Below, piece by piece: positions 34,860-44,262 of a DNA stretch of 64,000 bases. The notes beneath the pieces are model-generated. The model saw nothing but the letters and a program-made list of their open reading frames with translations. It did not search any database and was not told the origin of the DNA. The stretch lies in assembly GCF_900091705.1 (NCBI RefSeq), contig NZ_LT594785.1, positions 920,119 to 984,118 on the forward strand, written 5' to 3'. Numbering within the stretch: position 1 is the first letter of the stretch; every line of letters begins with the position of its first letter. A program made the position numbers and the translations under genes. The DNA comes from Clostridium mediterraneense (GTDB lineage: Bacteria; Bacillota; Clostridia; Clostridiales; Clostridiaceae).

Positions 34860-35138
34860 ATGAGAATTAATGCAAGTAACTCATCATTTAGTATGGCTAA
34901 AATATATGAAAAAAATAATAAAAGTGATAAAAAAGAAGAAATAAAGAATTTAAACAAAAAAGATAGTATAGAAATTTCGGATATTGCTAAACAAATTAGT
35001 TTTATAGATGAGCCTATTTTAGATGAAAAACAAAAGATTGAGCATTTAAGAAATCTTATTAAGAATGAGAATTATAAAGTAGATAGCAAAAAACTTGCTA
35101 AGGCTATGCTAGGCAGTATAAGGGAAGGAAGATTTTAA
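34860..35138 (+). CDS. flgM: FlgM anti-sigma-28 factor
   Basis: A 92-aa protein with the FlgM layout: a disordered basic N-terminus (MAKIYEKNNKSDKKEE), DSIEISDIAKQISF, then the sigma-binding helices ending VDSKKLAKAMLGSIREGRF. It holds SigD inactive until it is exported after hook completion. TTAGGAGG precedes ATG 34860. It is first in the flgMN-flgKL-fliW-csrA-fliSDT series. Confidence 0.9.
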   Translation: MRINASNSSFSMAKIYEKNNKSDKKEEIKNLNKKDSIEISDIAKQISFIDEPILDEKQKIEHLRNLIKNENYKVDSKKLAKAMLGSIREGRF

Positions 35139-35139
35139 T

Positions 35140-35550
35140 ATGCTTTTAGACTTAAAAGAAGTTATAAATAAGGAGAAGCTTGCTGTTGAAAAACAGTTAG
35201 CTTTACTTGATAAACAAAATAGATTAATTATGAAAAATAATGCTATTGAACTTGAGGTAGTTGCAGAGGAGATTCAATCTGTAAGTAGAGAAATAGCACA
35301 GTATGAAATGGAAAAAAGAAATATTTTAAAAGATAGAAATTTAAAAGAATTAGTTTTTGAATCTGATGATAAAGAGCTTGAGCAGTTATTTAGAGATACT
35401 AAAAAGAAGGTAGAACTTTTAAAGCTTCAGAATGATACAAATGCTCTTTTAATAAAGCAGCAATTATCATATACAAATAAAATGCTTATGATTTTAAATC
35501 CAAGTAGGGATGCTAAAACTTATAATTCTTATGGAAAAATAAAAAGATAA
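35140..35550 (+). CDS. flgN: FlgN-like flagellar chaperone
   Basis: A 136-aa all-helical protein directly after flgM and before flgK and flgL, the two hook-associated proteins that FlgN escorts to the export gate. Heptad-like LLDLKEVINKEKLAVEKQLA and AIELEVVAEEIQSVSREIAQ are typical of the family. Assignment rests on position, size and helical character; the family is poorly conserved. Confidence 0.8.
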   Translation: MLLDLKEVINKEKLAVEKQLALLDKQNRLIMKNNAIELEVVAEEIQSVSREIAQYEMEKRNILKDRNLKELVFESDDKELEQLFRDTKKKVELLKLQNDTNALLIKQQLSYTNKMLMILNPSRDAKTYNSYGKIKR

Positions 35551-35571
35551 TTTTTAGTGGGAGAGTGAAAA

Positions 35572-37383
35572 ATGAGTTTATTTTCAGTTTTAAATACTAG
35601 TAAAAGTGGAATGTTTACAGCACAACAAAGTTTAAATACAACTTCACATAATATATCTAATGTTAATACAGATGGATATTCAAAACAAAGAGCAAAGATT
35701 TCTACTAATAGACCTAATACTGTTCCAGGGGGAATTGGTCAAATAGGTACAGGTGCTCAAGTTGAGGCAATAGAGAGAGTTAGAAATAATTTTCTTGATT
35801 ATCAAGTTAGAAATGAAAATTCTATATATGGTACATATGATATGAGAAGTTCATATCTTCAACAAGTAGAAGGTGTATTTAATGAGCCTTCTGATACAGG
35901 GATAGCAAGTCTTATGAGTAAATTTTTTGATTCATGGCAAGAGTTATCAAAGCAACCTCAAAGTTCTAATAATAGAACTGTTGTTGTTCAACAAACTTTA
36001 GCTTTAACAGATGCTTTAAATCACACATCTAAAAGGCTTATGGAACTTAGAACAAATGCTCAGGATGAAATAAGAAATTCAGTTAATGATATAAATTCTT
36101 TATTAAATCAAATAGATAGTTTAAATAAAGAAATTACTAATGTAAGTGTATCAGGTAATAATCCAAATGACCTTATGGATAGAAGAGATTTACTTTTAGA
36201 TGAGTTAAGTAGGAAGTTTGGAATTAGTGTTGAGCAGTCTCATAATAATGGAATTAATTTAAAAAGTTCTGATGATACAAGTAAAATTCCTCCTTTTGTT
36301 AATGCAGATCCAAATAGTGATTATACAAGGCTTTCATATATTAATAGTATAGAGCAAGATAAAACTGACCCAGCAGGTAAGACTTATAAAATAAAATATT
36401 ATCAACTTGGTGATTCAACTAATGAGGCAAATATGAAAACTCTTACTATAAGAGATGTAACTGATGAACAGCTTGCTGACTTACAAAATTCAAGAGTACT
36501 TTTATCTGATTCAAGGGGGATGGCAGTTAAGGGAGATGGCTCAGCTATTAGAAATGGAGATACTATTGGAGCAAGTGAGCTAAGAGTGTTTGTTCCTAAA
36601 AATGGAGAGCTAGCAGGAGCTATTTCTGTACAAAAAGATATAAATGATTATATAAGTCAATTAGATAAAATGGCGAAGGGGATTGCTTTTGCAGTTAATG
36701 CTATACATTCAGGAATGACTAGTGTAACTAGAGAAGGAGCTTATCCAGATAAAGATTTTATGCCTCTTTTTGTTAATTCAGCAAAAGCTAAATATGGTTC
36801 AGATGGAACTATTATTAATTTAGATGAAATTCTTTTAGCGGAATCTGAAATAACAGCAGCTAATATAACAATAAATAAGGAAATATTAAAAGATCCTATG
36901 AAGCTTAAAACAAGAACTCATGATTCAGATTTTCCTTATACAGCTGATAACTATATAGATGGTGAAACTGATGGTGAAAGAGCTCTTGCAATAGCACAGC
37001 TTAGAAGTTCAATGCTTAGATTTCAGGATATAGGAACATCTATAAAAAGTAGAAAAGATTTATTTGACTTAAATAAGGGTGGAAATAGATTAACTAATAA
37101 TGGAATGAAGATTGAGAATAATACTAGTGGTATGAATTTAGAAGCTTATTATAAAGATAGTATAGATAGACTTGGTGTTCAAAGTCAGGAAGCTCAAAGA
37201 ATGGTAGAAAATCAAGTTAGTTTAGTATTTGATATAGCTATGCAAAGAGATAGTGTTTCAGGAGTTTCTTTAGATGAGGAAACTATAAATCTTGTGCAGT
37301 TTCAACATGCATATAATGCTAATGCAAAAGTTATAGCAACTGTAAATGAGCTTTTAGATGTTGTAGTTAATGGACTTATATAG
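35572..37383 (+). CDS. flgK: FlgK hook-associated protein 1
   Basis: A 603-aa hook-filament junction protein. The N-terminal rod-like motif LNTTSHNISNVNTDGYSKQR and C-terminal SLDEETINLVQFQHAYNANAKVIATVNELLDVVVN (cited in parts: EETINLVQFQHAYNANAKV) form the terminal coiled-coil core. LSRKFGISVEQ and the middle domain match the family. The start ATG 35572 has AGTGGGAGAG upstream. Confidence 0.96.
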   Translation: MSLFSVLNTSKSGMFTAQQSLNTTSHNISNVNTDGYSKQRAKISTNRPNTVPGGIGQIGTGAQVEAIERVRNNFLDYQVRNENSIYGTYDMRSSYLQQVEGVFNEPSDTGIASLMSKFFDSWQELSKQPQSSNNRTVVVQQTLALTDALNHTSKRLMELRTNAQDEIRNSVNDINSLLNQIDSLNKEITNVSVSGNNPNDLMDRRDLLLDELSRKFGISVEQSHNNGINLKSSDDTSKIPPFVNADPNSDYTRLSYINSIEQDKTDPAGKTYKIKYYQLGDSTNEANMKTLTIRDVTDEQLADLQNSRVLLSDSRGMAVKGDGSAIRNGDTIGASELRVFVPKNGELAGAISVQKDINDYISQLDKMAKGIAFAVNAIHSGMTSVTREGAYPDKDFMPLFVNSAKAKYGSDGTIINLDEILLAESEITAANITINKEILKDPMKLKTRTHDSDFPYTADNYIDGETDGERALAIAQLRSSMLRFQDIGTSIKSRKDLFDLNKGGNRLTNNGMKIENNTSGMNLEAYYKDSIDRLGVQSQEAQRMVENQVSLVFDIAMQRDSVSGVSLDEETINLVQFQHAYNANAKVIATVNELLDVVVNGLI

Positions 37384-37400
37384 AGTAAGGGGGAAGAGAG

Positions 37401-38393
37401 ATGAGAATAACTAATAGAATGATGACTTCAAGCTTTTTAAATGATATGCAAAGAAATCTTAATAAAATGAATAAGATACAAAATCAATTAACATCAGGAA
37501 AAGAAGTAAGAAGACCATCAGATAATCCTTTTATAGTAGCTAGAAGTATGCAACTTAATGGTGATATATCAGCAAATGAGCAATATAACAGTAATATTAA
37601 AGATACTATTAATTGGCTTGATGCAACAGATACAGCACTTGGACAACTTACTGATACTATGCAAAGAATAAGAGAACTTATGGTTTCAGCAGGAAATGCT
37701 GCTTATGGAGAAGATGAGAAAAATGCTATAAAAGATGAAATTAATCAAAGAATAGAAGAAGTAGGAACAATATTAAATTCTAGTTTTGATGGTAAATACA
37801 TATTTGGAGGAAGTAGAGCAACTTTTAAGCCTGTGATAACAGAAAAAAATGAGAATGGTAATAATGTTATTTCTTATGCTGGAAAAGATGGAGAGATTAT
37901 AGATTTAAATACAGATAGTTATAAAGAAAAGGCTCAGCTTGATATGTTAGATAAAAAGTTATCTGTTGAAATATCTAAAGGTGTTACTATGGAATACAAT
38001 GTTACCTCAAAACAAATTTTAGAGTTTAATGATGGTGTTCGAGAAAGTATAAATCTTATGTCTCTTTTAAGTGATATAACAAATAATATTTCTTCAAAGA
38101 ATTTAGATGAAAGTTCGAAGCTAACTAATGAAAATTTAAAGGATATAACTAGTTCAATAGATAATCTTTTAAAAGTTAGAGCGGAAGTTGGGGCAAAGCA
38201 AAATAGAATGGAATCAGCACAGCTTAAAAATGAAGAGGAAAACTTTAATTTAACAGAGGTTTTATCAGCAAATGAAGATATAAACTTTACAGAAAAAACA
38301 ATGCAGTCTGCTACAATGCAAACAATATATATGGCATCATTACAGACATCTGCAAAAGTGATACAACCATCATTACTTGATTATATAAGATAG
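37401..38393 (+). CDS. flgL: FlgL hook-associated protein 3
   Basis: A 330-aa flagellin-like junction protein. The N-terminus is RITNRMMTSSFLNDMQRNLN followed by QLTSGKEVRRPSDNPF, and DGKYIFGGSRA marks FlgL. The C-terminal helix contains MQSATMQTIYMASLQTSAKV. It follows flgK by 17 nt. Confidence 0.95.
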   Translation: MRITNRMMTSSFLNDMQRNLNKMNKIQNQLTSGKEVRRPSDNPFIVARSMQLNGDISANEQYNSNIKDTINWLDATDTALGQLTDTMQRIRELMVSAGNAAYGEDEKNAIKDEINQRIEEVGTILNSSFDGKYIFGGSRATFKPVITEKNENGNNVISYAGKDGEIIDLNTDSYKEKAQLDMLDKKLSVEISKGVTMEYNVTSKQILEFNDGVRESINLMSLLSDITNNISSKNLDESSKLTNENLKDITSSIDNLLKVRAEVGAKQNRMESAQLKNEEENFNLTEVLSANEDINFTEKTMQSATMQTIYMASLQTSAKVIQPSLLDYIR

Positions 38394-38403
38394 GAGAATT
38401 AAT

Positions 38404-38865
38404 ATGAAAGTAGATAGTTCATTTAAAAAAGATATAAATATTTTAAAAAGTAATCATTATGGAGATATATCTTATGCTGATAATGAAATTATAAGCTTTG
38501 AAAAAGGAATGCTTGGATTTGAGAATTTAGGTAAGTTTATTTTAAGAGAGATAAAAGAAAATCCAATGTTTAAATTATTACATTCACTTGAAGATGAAAA
38601 TATAGCTTTTGTAGTTTTGAATCCTTTTGATATTAAAAAAGATTATGAAATAGATCTAGAAGATGATGTTATAAGAAGATTAGAGATTAAAAAGCCTGAA
38701 GAGGTATTACTTTTAAATACTGTTACTTTAGATAAAGATCCTAAAAAAATAACAAGTAATTTAAGAGCTCCAATAGTTATGAATGTAAGAGTAAATAAGG
38801 CAGAGCAAATAATTTTAAGAACAGAGAACTATAAGATAAAGCATTATTTAGTGGAGGATAGATAA
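38404..38865 (+). CDS. fliW: FliW flagellar assembly factor, CsrA antagonist
   Basis: A 153-aa protein with the FliW fold: FEKGMLGFENLGKFIL, ENIAFVVLNPFDIKKDYEID and SNLRAPIVMNVRVNKAEQII. FliW binds CsrA and relieves repression of flagellin translation, while flagellin titrates FliW. Its stop codon (38863-38865) directly abuts the csrA ATG, so the antagonist and its target are translationally coupled. Confidence 0.96.
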   Translation: MKVDSSFKKDINILKSNHYGDISYADNEIISFEKGMLGFENLGKFILREIKENPMFKLLHSLEDENIAFVVLNPFDIKKDYEIDLEDDVIRRLEIKKPEEVLLLNTVTLDKDPKKITSNLRAPIVMNVRVNKAEQIILRTENYKIKHYLVEDR

Positions 38866-39078
38866 ATGTTAGTTTTAACAAGAAAAAAAGATGAGGGAAT
38901 AGTTATAGGTGATAATATAGAAATTTCAGTTGTAAAGATTGAAGATGGCTCAGTAAAGCTTGCCATAAAAGCACCGAATGATGTTTCTATATTAAGAAAA
39001 GAGCTAGTAGAAGAAGTAAAAAATGAAAATAATAATGCTATTAATATAGATTTAGAAGTTTTAAAAAATTTTAAATAA
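38866..39078 (+). CDS. csrA: CsrA carbon storage/translation regulator
   Basis: A 70-aa RNA-binding dimer subunit starting [20 protein letters not shown], with [20 protein letters not shown]; the usual GxKxP-type loop reads AIKAPNDV. It binds GGA in hairpin loops. The fliC leader at 41466-41477 contains such a site. Ribosome site GGAGGATA lies within the end of fliW. Confidence 0.97.
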   Translation: MLVLTRKKDEGIVIGDNIEISVVKIEDGSVKLAIKAPNDVSILRKELVEEVKNENNNAINIDLEVLKNFK

Positions 39079-39101
39079 CAACATAAATTGGGGGAACAGC
39101 T

Positions 39102-39488
39102 ATGTATAATGCAAATGCTCATAATATTTATAAAAATAATAGTATAAATTGTGCTTCAAGAGAGCAATTACTTTTAATGCTGGTAGATGGAGCTGTAAAA
39201 TTTGCTAAAAGGGGAAAGCTTGGAATAGAAGAAAATAATATTAAGATGGCACATGAAAGTTTAGTAAGAGTTCAAGATATTTTTTCAGAGCTAATGGCAA
39301 CTTTAGATAGAAATGCTGGAGAGTGGACAAACGATTTATTTGAGCTTTATAGATTTATAAATGAAACAGCTGCACAGGCAAATTTAAAAAAAGATATAAC
39401 AAAAGCAAATGAGCTTATAGATTTAGTTTCGGGGATAAGAGATATGTGGTATGAAGCTTATGCTATAAGTAAAAAACAAGCTTTATAG
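39102..39488 (+). CDS. fliS: FliS flagellin export chaperone
   Basis: A 128-aa four-helix chaperone. AHNIYKNNSINCASREQLLL resembles the family's YxxNxVxTAsPeqLLLMLYDGA region, read here as LLLMLVDGAVKFAKRG. It binds the flagellin C-terminus and prevents cytoplasmic polymerisation. It precedes fliD, as is usual. Confidence 0.95.
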   Translation: MYNANAHNIYKNNSINCASREQLLLMLVDGAVKFAKRGKLGIEENNIKMAHESLVRVQDIFSELMATLDRNAGEWTNDLFELYRFINETAAQANLKKDITKANELIDLVSGIRDMWYEAYAISKKQAL

Positions 39489-39510
39489 AAATTAATAAGG
39501 GGTTGATTTT

Positions 39511-41031
39511 ATGAGACTTGGTGGAATAGCTACTGGACTTGATACTGATTCAATGGTAAAAGAAATGATGAATGCTCATCAAACTAAGGTAGATAGAGCT
39601 AAACAAGATAAAGTTTTAATAGAATATAAGCAAGAATTGTATAGAGATATTATGAAAGATATGAAAGATATCTATACGAAATATTTTGATATAAGTTCTA
39701 ATGCTAATAAAAGTACTAATTTGATTTTAAGTAGTAATTATCAAACTATTAAATTTACAAGTTCAGATGAAGGAGTTGTAACTGCTAAAGGACTTGCTGG
39801 AGCTAAGACTGGTAAATATGATGTGCAAGTAGAACAGCTTGCTAAAGCTAGTTCAATGACATTAGGTCAAAATGATTTAAAGTCTATAACAGTAGATGCT
39901 AATGGAGTAAAATCTTTTGATTTAGAACTTGGAAAAGGTAAAAGTGTAAATGTAGTTATTACTGATGAAATGATTGATTCAAACGGAGATATAAATATTA
40001 GAGAATTAACTAAAGCAATTAATTCTTCTATTGAGTCTTATAATAAAAATAGTGATAACAAAGAAAAAATAGAAGTTAAAGTTGAGTATTCAGAGCTTGG
40101 AAATAACATAAGAATCAGTGGTACTAAAACTGGTGAAGCAAATGATATAGAGCTTGGAATAAGTAGTCAAGGTAATGAAATTAATTTAGAAAAGGCTAAA
40201 GAAAAGGCAACAGATGCTATAGTTCATTTAGTTGATGCTAATGGAAATAAAGAGACTGTTAAAAAAGAAAGTAATCAATTTACTATAGATAATATTCAAT
40301 ATACTATAAACTCAGTTTCAGAAAAAGATGAAAATGGAGAATTTAAAACTACTTCTCTTAGAGGAAGTAATAATACTGATTCAGTAGTAGAGAATGTAAG
40401 AAACTTTGTTACTGATTATAACAAAATGATAGATAAGATAAATTCAAAGCTTGTAGAAAAAAGAGATAAAAGTTATATGCCTTTAACAGAAGATCAGAAA
40501 AAAGAGATGAGCGAAACAGAGATTAAACTTTGGGAACAAAAAACTAAAATTGGTCTTTTAAGAGGAGATGATATCCTACAAACTGCTTTAAATAAATTAC
40601 TTGGAGCTATATCAAGTAATACATCAGGTTCTCAACTTAGTAGTATGGGGATAAGTCCATATTCAGATTATAGAATTGGTAAAGGTAAAATTGAGTTAGA
40701 TGAAGATAAACTTGTACAAGCCTTAACTCAAGATGGTGAAGAGACAAGAAAAAAACTTACAGAAACATTTGAAAATTTAAAAGATACTTTATATGATACA
40801 GCAGTAAGTTCAAATTCATATCTTGCAAAGAGAGCAGGATATGAGGGGACTGTAACTTCTATAAATAATGAAATGACTAAGAAAATGGAAGAAAAACAAA
40901 AATCAATAGATAAATTAGTTAAGAATCTTAAAGCTCAAGAAGAAAAATATTATCTTCAATTTTCAAGACTAGAAGTTGCTATGAATAAGGCTAATGCGCA
41001 AATGTCACAATTTCTACAATCAGTGGGGTAA
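39511..41031 (+). CDS. fliD: FliD filament cap protein
   Basis: A 506-aa filament cap and flagellin-folding protein. The N-terminus RLGGIATGLDTDSMVKEMM is the FliD signature. The C-terminal domain includes LRGDDILQTALNKLLG, SSMGISPYSDYRIGKGKIEL and a last coiled coil KMEEKQKSIDKLVKNLKAQE. The length is usual. Confidence 0.96.
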   Translation: MRLGGIATGLDTDSMVKEMMNAHQTKVDRAKQDKVLIEYKQELYRDIMKDMKDIYTKYFDISSNANKSTNLILSSNYQTIKFTSSDEGVVTAKGLAGAKTGKYDVQVEQLAKASSMTLGQNDLKSITVDANGVKSFDLELGKGKSVNVVITDEMIDSNGDINIRELTKAINSSIESYNKNSDNKEKIEVKVEYSELGNNIRISGTKTGEANDIELGISSQGNEINLEKAKEKATDAIVHLVDANGNKETVKKESNQFTIDNIQYTINSVSEKDENGEFKTTSLRGSNNTDSVVENVRNFVTDYNKMIDKINSKLVEKRDKSYMPLTEDQKKEMSETEIKLWEQKTKIGLLRGDDILQTALNKLLGAISSNTSGSQLSSMGISPYSDYRIGKGKIELDEDKLVQALTQDGEETRKKLTETFENLKDTLYDTAVSSNSYLAKRAGYEGTVTSINNEMTKKMEEKQKSIDKLVKNLKAQEEKYYLQFSRLEVAMNKANAQMSQFLQSVG

Positions 41032-41034
41032 TAA

Positions 41035-41367
41035 ATGATAGAAGAATTAATAAGAGAGTATAATGATTTAGGTCAAAAAGCTTTAAAAGAATTAGAAACT
41101 GAAGATTTTTTAAAACTAGAGGATTATCTTTTAGAAAGAGATAAGATTTTAGAAAAAATAAAAAATCTTGAATTTTCAAAAGAAGAATTTAAGCACTATG
41201 CAGAAAAACTAGAAGTCTTAAAACAAGATAAACTTTTAGTAAAAAAGATAAAACAAAATAGAGATATTGCTAAAAATGAGCTTTTAAAGATAAATAAAAG
41301 AAGACAGATGAATAATAAATATTCTAAGTCTGTAGGAAACTTATCTTTTGTTAATATTAAAATGTAA
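41035..41367 (+). CDS. FliT-like flagellar chaperone
   Basis: A 110-aa helical protein following fliD by 3 nt (ATG 41035). The sequence (IREYNDLGQKALKELETEDF, RDKILEKIKNLEFSKEEFKH) suits a FliT-type chaperone for FliD. The family is weakly conserved, so the call leans on position, size and helix content. Confidence 0.7.
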   Translation: MIEELIREYNDLGQKALKELETEDFLKLEDYLLERDKILEKIKNLEFSKEEFKHYAEKLEVLKQDKLLVKKIKQNRDIAKNELLKINKRRQMNNKYSKSVGNLSFVNIKM

Positions 41368-41395
41368 ATAAAATGTTAAAAAGTAAAATTAAAAC

Positions 41396-41422
41396 TAAAT
41401 AATTTGAATTTATAACGATTAT
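41396..41422 (+). promoter_or_regulatory. SigD (sigma-28) promoter of the major flagellin gene
   Basis: TAAA (41396-41399), a 15-nt spacer, then ACGATTAT (41415-41422) closely matches the sigma-28 pattern TAAA-N15-CCGATAT. It sits 84 bp before fliC, leaving a long leader with a CsrA site. Confidence 0.65.
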
Positions 41423-41465
41423 ATAAGTATAAGGTTTAAAACTTTAAATAAATATATAAAAGCAA

Positions 41466-41497
41466 GACAAGGATGTCAAAGCTTAAAATCAAGGAGG
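41466..41497 (+). promoter_or_regulatory. CsrA-binding hairpin plus Shine-Dalgarno site in the fliC leader
   Basis: GACAAGGATGTC (41466-41477) folds as GACA/TGTC with AGGA in the loop and contains ACAAGGATGT, which equals the known high-affinity CsrA consensus core. A second GGA lies in the Shine-Dalgarno AAGGAGG (41491-41497), 8 nt before ATG 41506. The two-site arrangement is like the Bacillus hag leader. Confidence 0.75.
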
Positions 41498-41505
41498 AAT
41501 AAATT

Positions 41506-42762
41506 ATGATAATTAATCACAATTTAAATGCTATGAATGCTCATAGACAAATGGGAATTAACACAACAAACCAAGGAAAGGCTATTGAAAAGCTATCATC
41601 AGGACAAAGAATAAACAGAGCTGGAGATGATGCTGCTGGATTAGCTATTTCAGAAAAAATGAGAGGTCAAATCAGAGGGCTTGAAGGTGCTTCAAGAAAT
41701 GCTCAGGATGGTATCTCAATGATTCAAACAGCTGAAGGAGCATTAAATGAAACTCATAATATGCTTCAAAGAATGAGAGAATTAGCAGTTCAAGGTGCTA
41801 ATGATACAAATACAGCTGAAGATAGAACAAAGATTCAAGAAGAAATGAATCAATTAATGACTGAAATAGATAGAATTTCAACAGATACAGAATTTAATAA
41901 GCAAAAATTATTAGATGGATCATTTAGTGGAAAATTACAAATTGGTGCTAATGGTGGTCAAAATGTAGGCTTAGATATAGATAAGTTAAACTCATCAAGC
42001 TTGGGATTAACTACTACAACTAAAATAGATGATACTGTTACTTTAAAAGCGGATAGCAACTTAAAAGATGGAACTTATACTGTAAGTGAAAACGGTGCAA
42101 ACTTATTAGATTCTAAGGGGAATACTGTAGGAACAATAAATGCTGGTACCCTTACTGTAAATGGAGTAGCTACTGATTTTGAAACAAGTACATTAAAGGC
42201 TGGAAGTGAATTAACAGTTAAAAATAACATAGCAACAGTTAAAAATGAACTTGGGGCTAGCGCTAAGGATTTAGCAAGTGGTAATTATGAAATAAGTGGT
42301 ACAAATGTTCTTAAAGATGGAGAATTAATAGGTACATTAAAAGTAGATCCTACTAATGGAAATAGTATAGAATTAAAAGATAGTGGGAAGGTAGTAAAAG
42401 AAGCTGATTTAGGCTTTGAAAAAGGTAAGTTAGCTGATGGTTCAAAATTTACTATAGGTGGTGTTGATGTATCAAACCACAGTAAAGCAAGTGGTGCTAT
42501 AGAAACAATAAATAGTGCTATAGAAACTGTTTCAGAAGCAAGAGGTAAGCTTGGAGCTATGCAAAACAGATTAGAGCACACTATAGCTACTAATGATAAT
42601 TCAGCAGAAAACTTACAAGCAGCAGAATCAAGAATTAGAGATGTTGATATGGCTAAAGAAATGATGAACTTATCAAAGAATAATGTTCTTGTTCAAGCAG
42701 CTCAATCAATGTTAGCTCAAGCTAACCAACAACCACAAGGAGTATTATCATTGTTAAGATAA
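41506..42762 (+). CDS. fliC: flagellin, major filament protein
   Basis: A 418-aa flagellin. D0/D1 N-terminal: IINHNLNAMNAHRQMGINTT, LSSGQRINRAGDDAAGLAIS, RNAQDGISMIQTAEGALNE. D0/D1 C-terminal: GAMQNRLEHTIATNDNSAEN and the closing ANQQPQGVLSLLR. The middle (about 165-325) is variable and seems to hold two divergent copies of one unit (from about 186 and 255). It is expressed from a SigD-like promoter, with CsrA/FliW translational control likely. Confidence 0.97.
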   Translation: MIINHNLNAMNAHRQMGINTTNQGKAIEKLSSGQRINRAGDDAAGLAISEKMRGQIRGLEGASRNAQDGISMIQTAEGALNETHNMLQRMRELAVQGANDTNTAEDRTKIQEEMNQLMTEIDRISTDTEFNKQKLLDGSFSGKLQIGANGGQNVGLDIDKLNSSSLGLTTTTKIDDTVTLKADSNLKDGTYTVSENGANLLDSKGNTVGTINAGTLTVNGVATDFETSTLKAGSELTVKNNIATVKNELGASAKDLASGNYEISGTNVLKDGELIGTLKVDPTNGNSIELKDSGKVVKEADLGFEKGKLADGSKFTIGGVDVSNHSKASGAIETINSAIETVSEARGKLGAMQNRLEHTIATNDNSAENLQAAESRIRDVDMAKEMMNLSKNNVLVQAAQSMLAQANQQPQGVLSLLR

Positions 42763-42777
42763 TATAAATTAGTTTTT

Positions 42778-42827
42778 AAAATTGCTTTCTATGAAAATTA
42801 AATTTTCATAGAGGCAATTTTTTTATT
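42778..42827 (+). terminator. terminator of the fliC transcript
   Basis: CTATGAAAATT (42789-42799) pairs with AATTTTCATAG (42801-42811). An outer stem AAATTGC (42778-42784) pairs with GCAATTT (42814-42820), followed by seven Ts. Confidence 0.88.
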
Positions 42828-43172
42828 TTAAAAGTATATATTTATTTTTATAAGTACTAAGTATAAAGTTTAGATTTAAAAAATACGATGATATGTTTAT
42901 ATAGAAAAATTTCTTAAAGTGAAATACTTATTTAAGAAAAAATGAGAGTAGAAGAAATTAGAGTTTTAGAAGGATAGATTAATATTTATATAATCTTAAG
43001 TTAAGGATAATTAAATTTTAAATATATAATAGTTAGAAATATATTATATATAAAAGAATTTTTAATATACATAATATAGAGTTGTATATTTAAAGATTAA
43101 AATAGTTATAAATCTTTAAAAGATGAAACAATTTAATGGATAAAAAATAAATATATGAAAGTAGGTGAATAT
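42828..43172. other. 345-bp AT-rich intergenic region before pseI
   Basis: No gene or known RNA is visible. It presumably contains the promoter of pseI and the second flagellin, but no -35/-10 pair could be chosen with confidence. AGGTG (43163-43167) is the ribosome site for ATG 43173. Confidence 0.4.
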
Positions 43173-44231
43173 ATGAGTAAGTATTTTGAAATAGATGGTA
43201 TAAAAATTGGTGAACATGAGAAGTGTTTTGTTATAGCTGAGATGTCATCTAATCATCTACAAGATTTTGATAGAGCAGTTGAAATAATAAAGAAAGCTAA
43301 ATGGGCTGGGGCAGATGCAATCAAGATTCAGACATATACTCCAGATACAATAACCTTAGATTGTGATAATGAATATTTTCAAATTAAACAAAAAGATATC
43401 TTTAAAGAGGAGACTTTACATAATCTATATCAAAAATCTTATACACCTTGGGAATGGCATATAAAGCTTAAAGAAATAGCAGAAAAAGAAGGCTTAGTAT
43501 TTTTTTCAACTCCTTTTGATTGTAGTTCTGTTGATTTTCTAGAAGAGATAGGAGTACAGGCCTATAATATATCATCATTTGAAATGACAGATATTCCATT
43601 TATAAAATATGTAGCTTCTAAGGGGAAGCCAATTATGATAGCAACTGGCATAGCAAGACTTAAAGATATACAAGAAGCGTTGCAAGCTTGTTATAGTGAG
43701 GGGAATAAAGATATTGCTCTATTAAAATGTACTTCTGCATCTCCAGCTCCAGTAGAGGATATAAATTTAAATACTATGAAAAATATGGGGATAAATTTTG
43801 GAACTACAATAGGTTTATCAGATCATACTTCAGGAAATGATATTGCAATAGCAGCTACTGCAATGGGCGCTAAAATTATAGAAAAGCATTTAACTTTAAA
43901 AAGAGATGATGGTGGTAAGGATAGTAGATTTTCTATGGAACCTCATGAGTTTAAGGAAATGGTTACTTCAATAAGAAGAGTGGAAAAAGCTTTAGGTAGA
44001 GTAAGCTATGATTTAACTCCAAGACAAAAGAAATCAAAAAATCATTCAAGAAGTTTATTTGTAGTTAAAGATGTAAAAAAGGGCGAAATATTTACAAATA
44101 ATAATGTAAGAAGTATAAGACCAGGTTATGGTTTAGAAACAAAATATATAGAAGATATATTAGGCAAAAAATCTATAAAAGATATAGAAAAGGGAACTCC
44201 TATGGATTGGAGTTTTATAGAAAAGAAGTAA
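43173..44231 (+). CDS. pseI: pseudaminic acid synthase (PseI/NeuB family)
   Basis: A nonulosonic-acid synthase of about 352 aa that condenses a 6-carbon sugar with phosphoenolpyruvate. TIM-barrel motifs are CFVIAEMSSNHLQDFDRA, ADAIKIQTYTPDTITLD, FFSTPFDCSSVDFLEEIGVQ and IGLSDHTSGNDIAIAA. The C-terminal SAF/antifreeze-like domain begins near RQKKSKNHSRSLFVVKDV. TPDTITLDCDN favours PseI over sialic acid synthase. ATG 43173 is preferred to 43155. Its place between two flagellin genes suggests O-glycosylation of the filament. Other pse genes are not in the window. Confidence 0.87.
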   Translation: MSKYFEIDGIKIGEHEKCFVIAEMSSNHLQDFDRAVEIIKKAKWAGADAIKIQTYTPDTITLDCDNEYFQIKQKDIFKEETLHNLYQKSYTPWEWHIKLKEIAEKEGLVFFSTPFDCSSVDFLEEIGVQAYNISSFEMTDIPFIKYVASKGKPIMIATGIARLKDIQEALQACYSEGNKDIALLKCTSASPAPVEDINLNTMKNMGINFGTTIGLSDHTSGNDIAIAATAMGAKIIEKHLTLKRDDGGKDSRFSMEPHEFKEMVTSIRRVEKALGRVSYDLTPRQKKSKNHSRSLFVVKDVKKGEIFTNNNVRSIRPGYGLETKYIEDILGKKSIKDIEKGTPMDWSFIEKK

Positions 44232-44262
44232 AGAGATTAGTATAAAAATAGGGGGACTTAGT

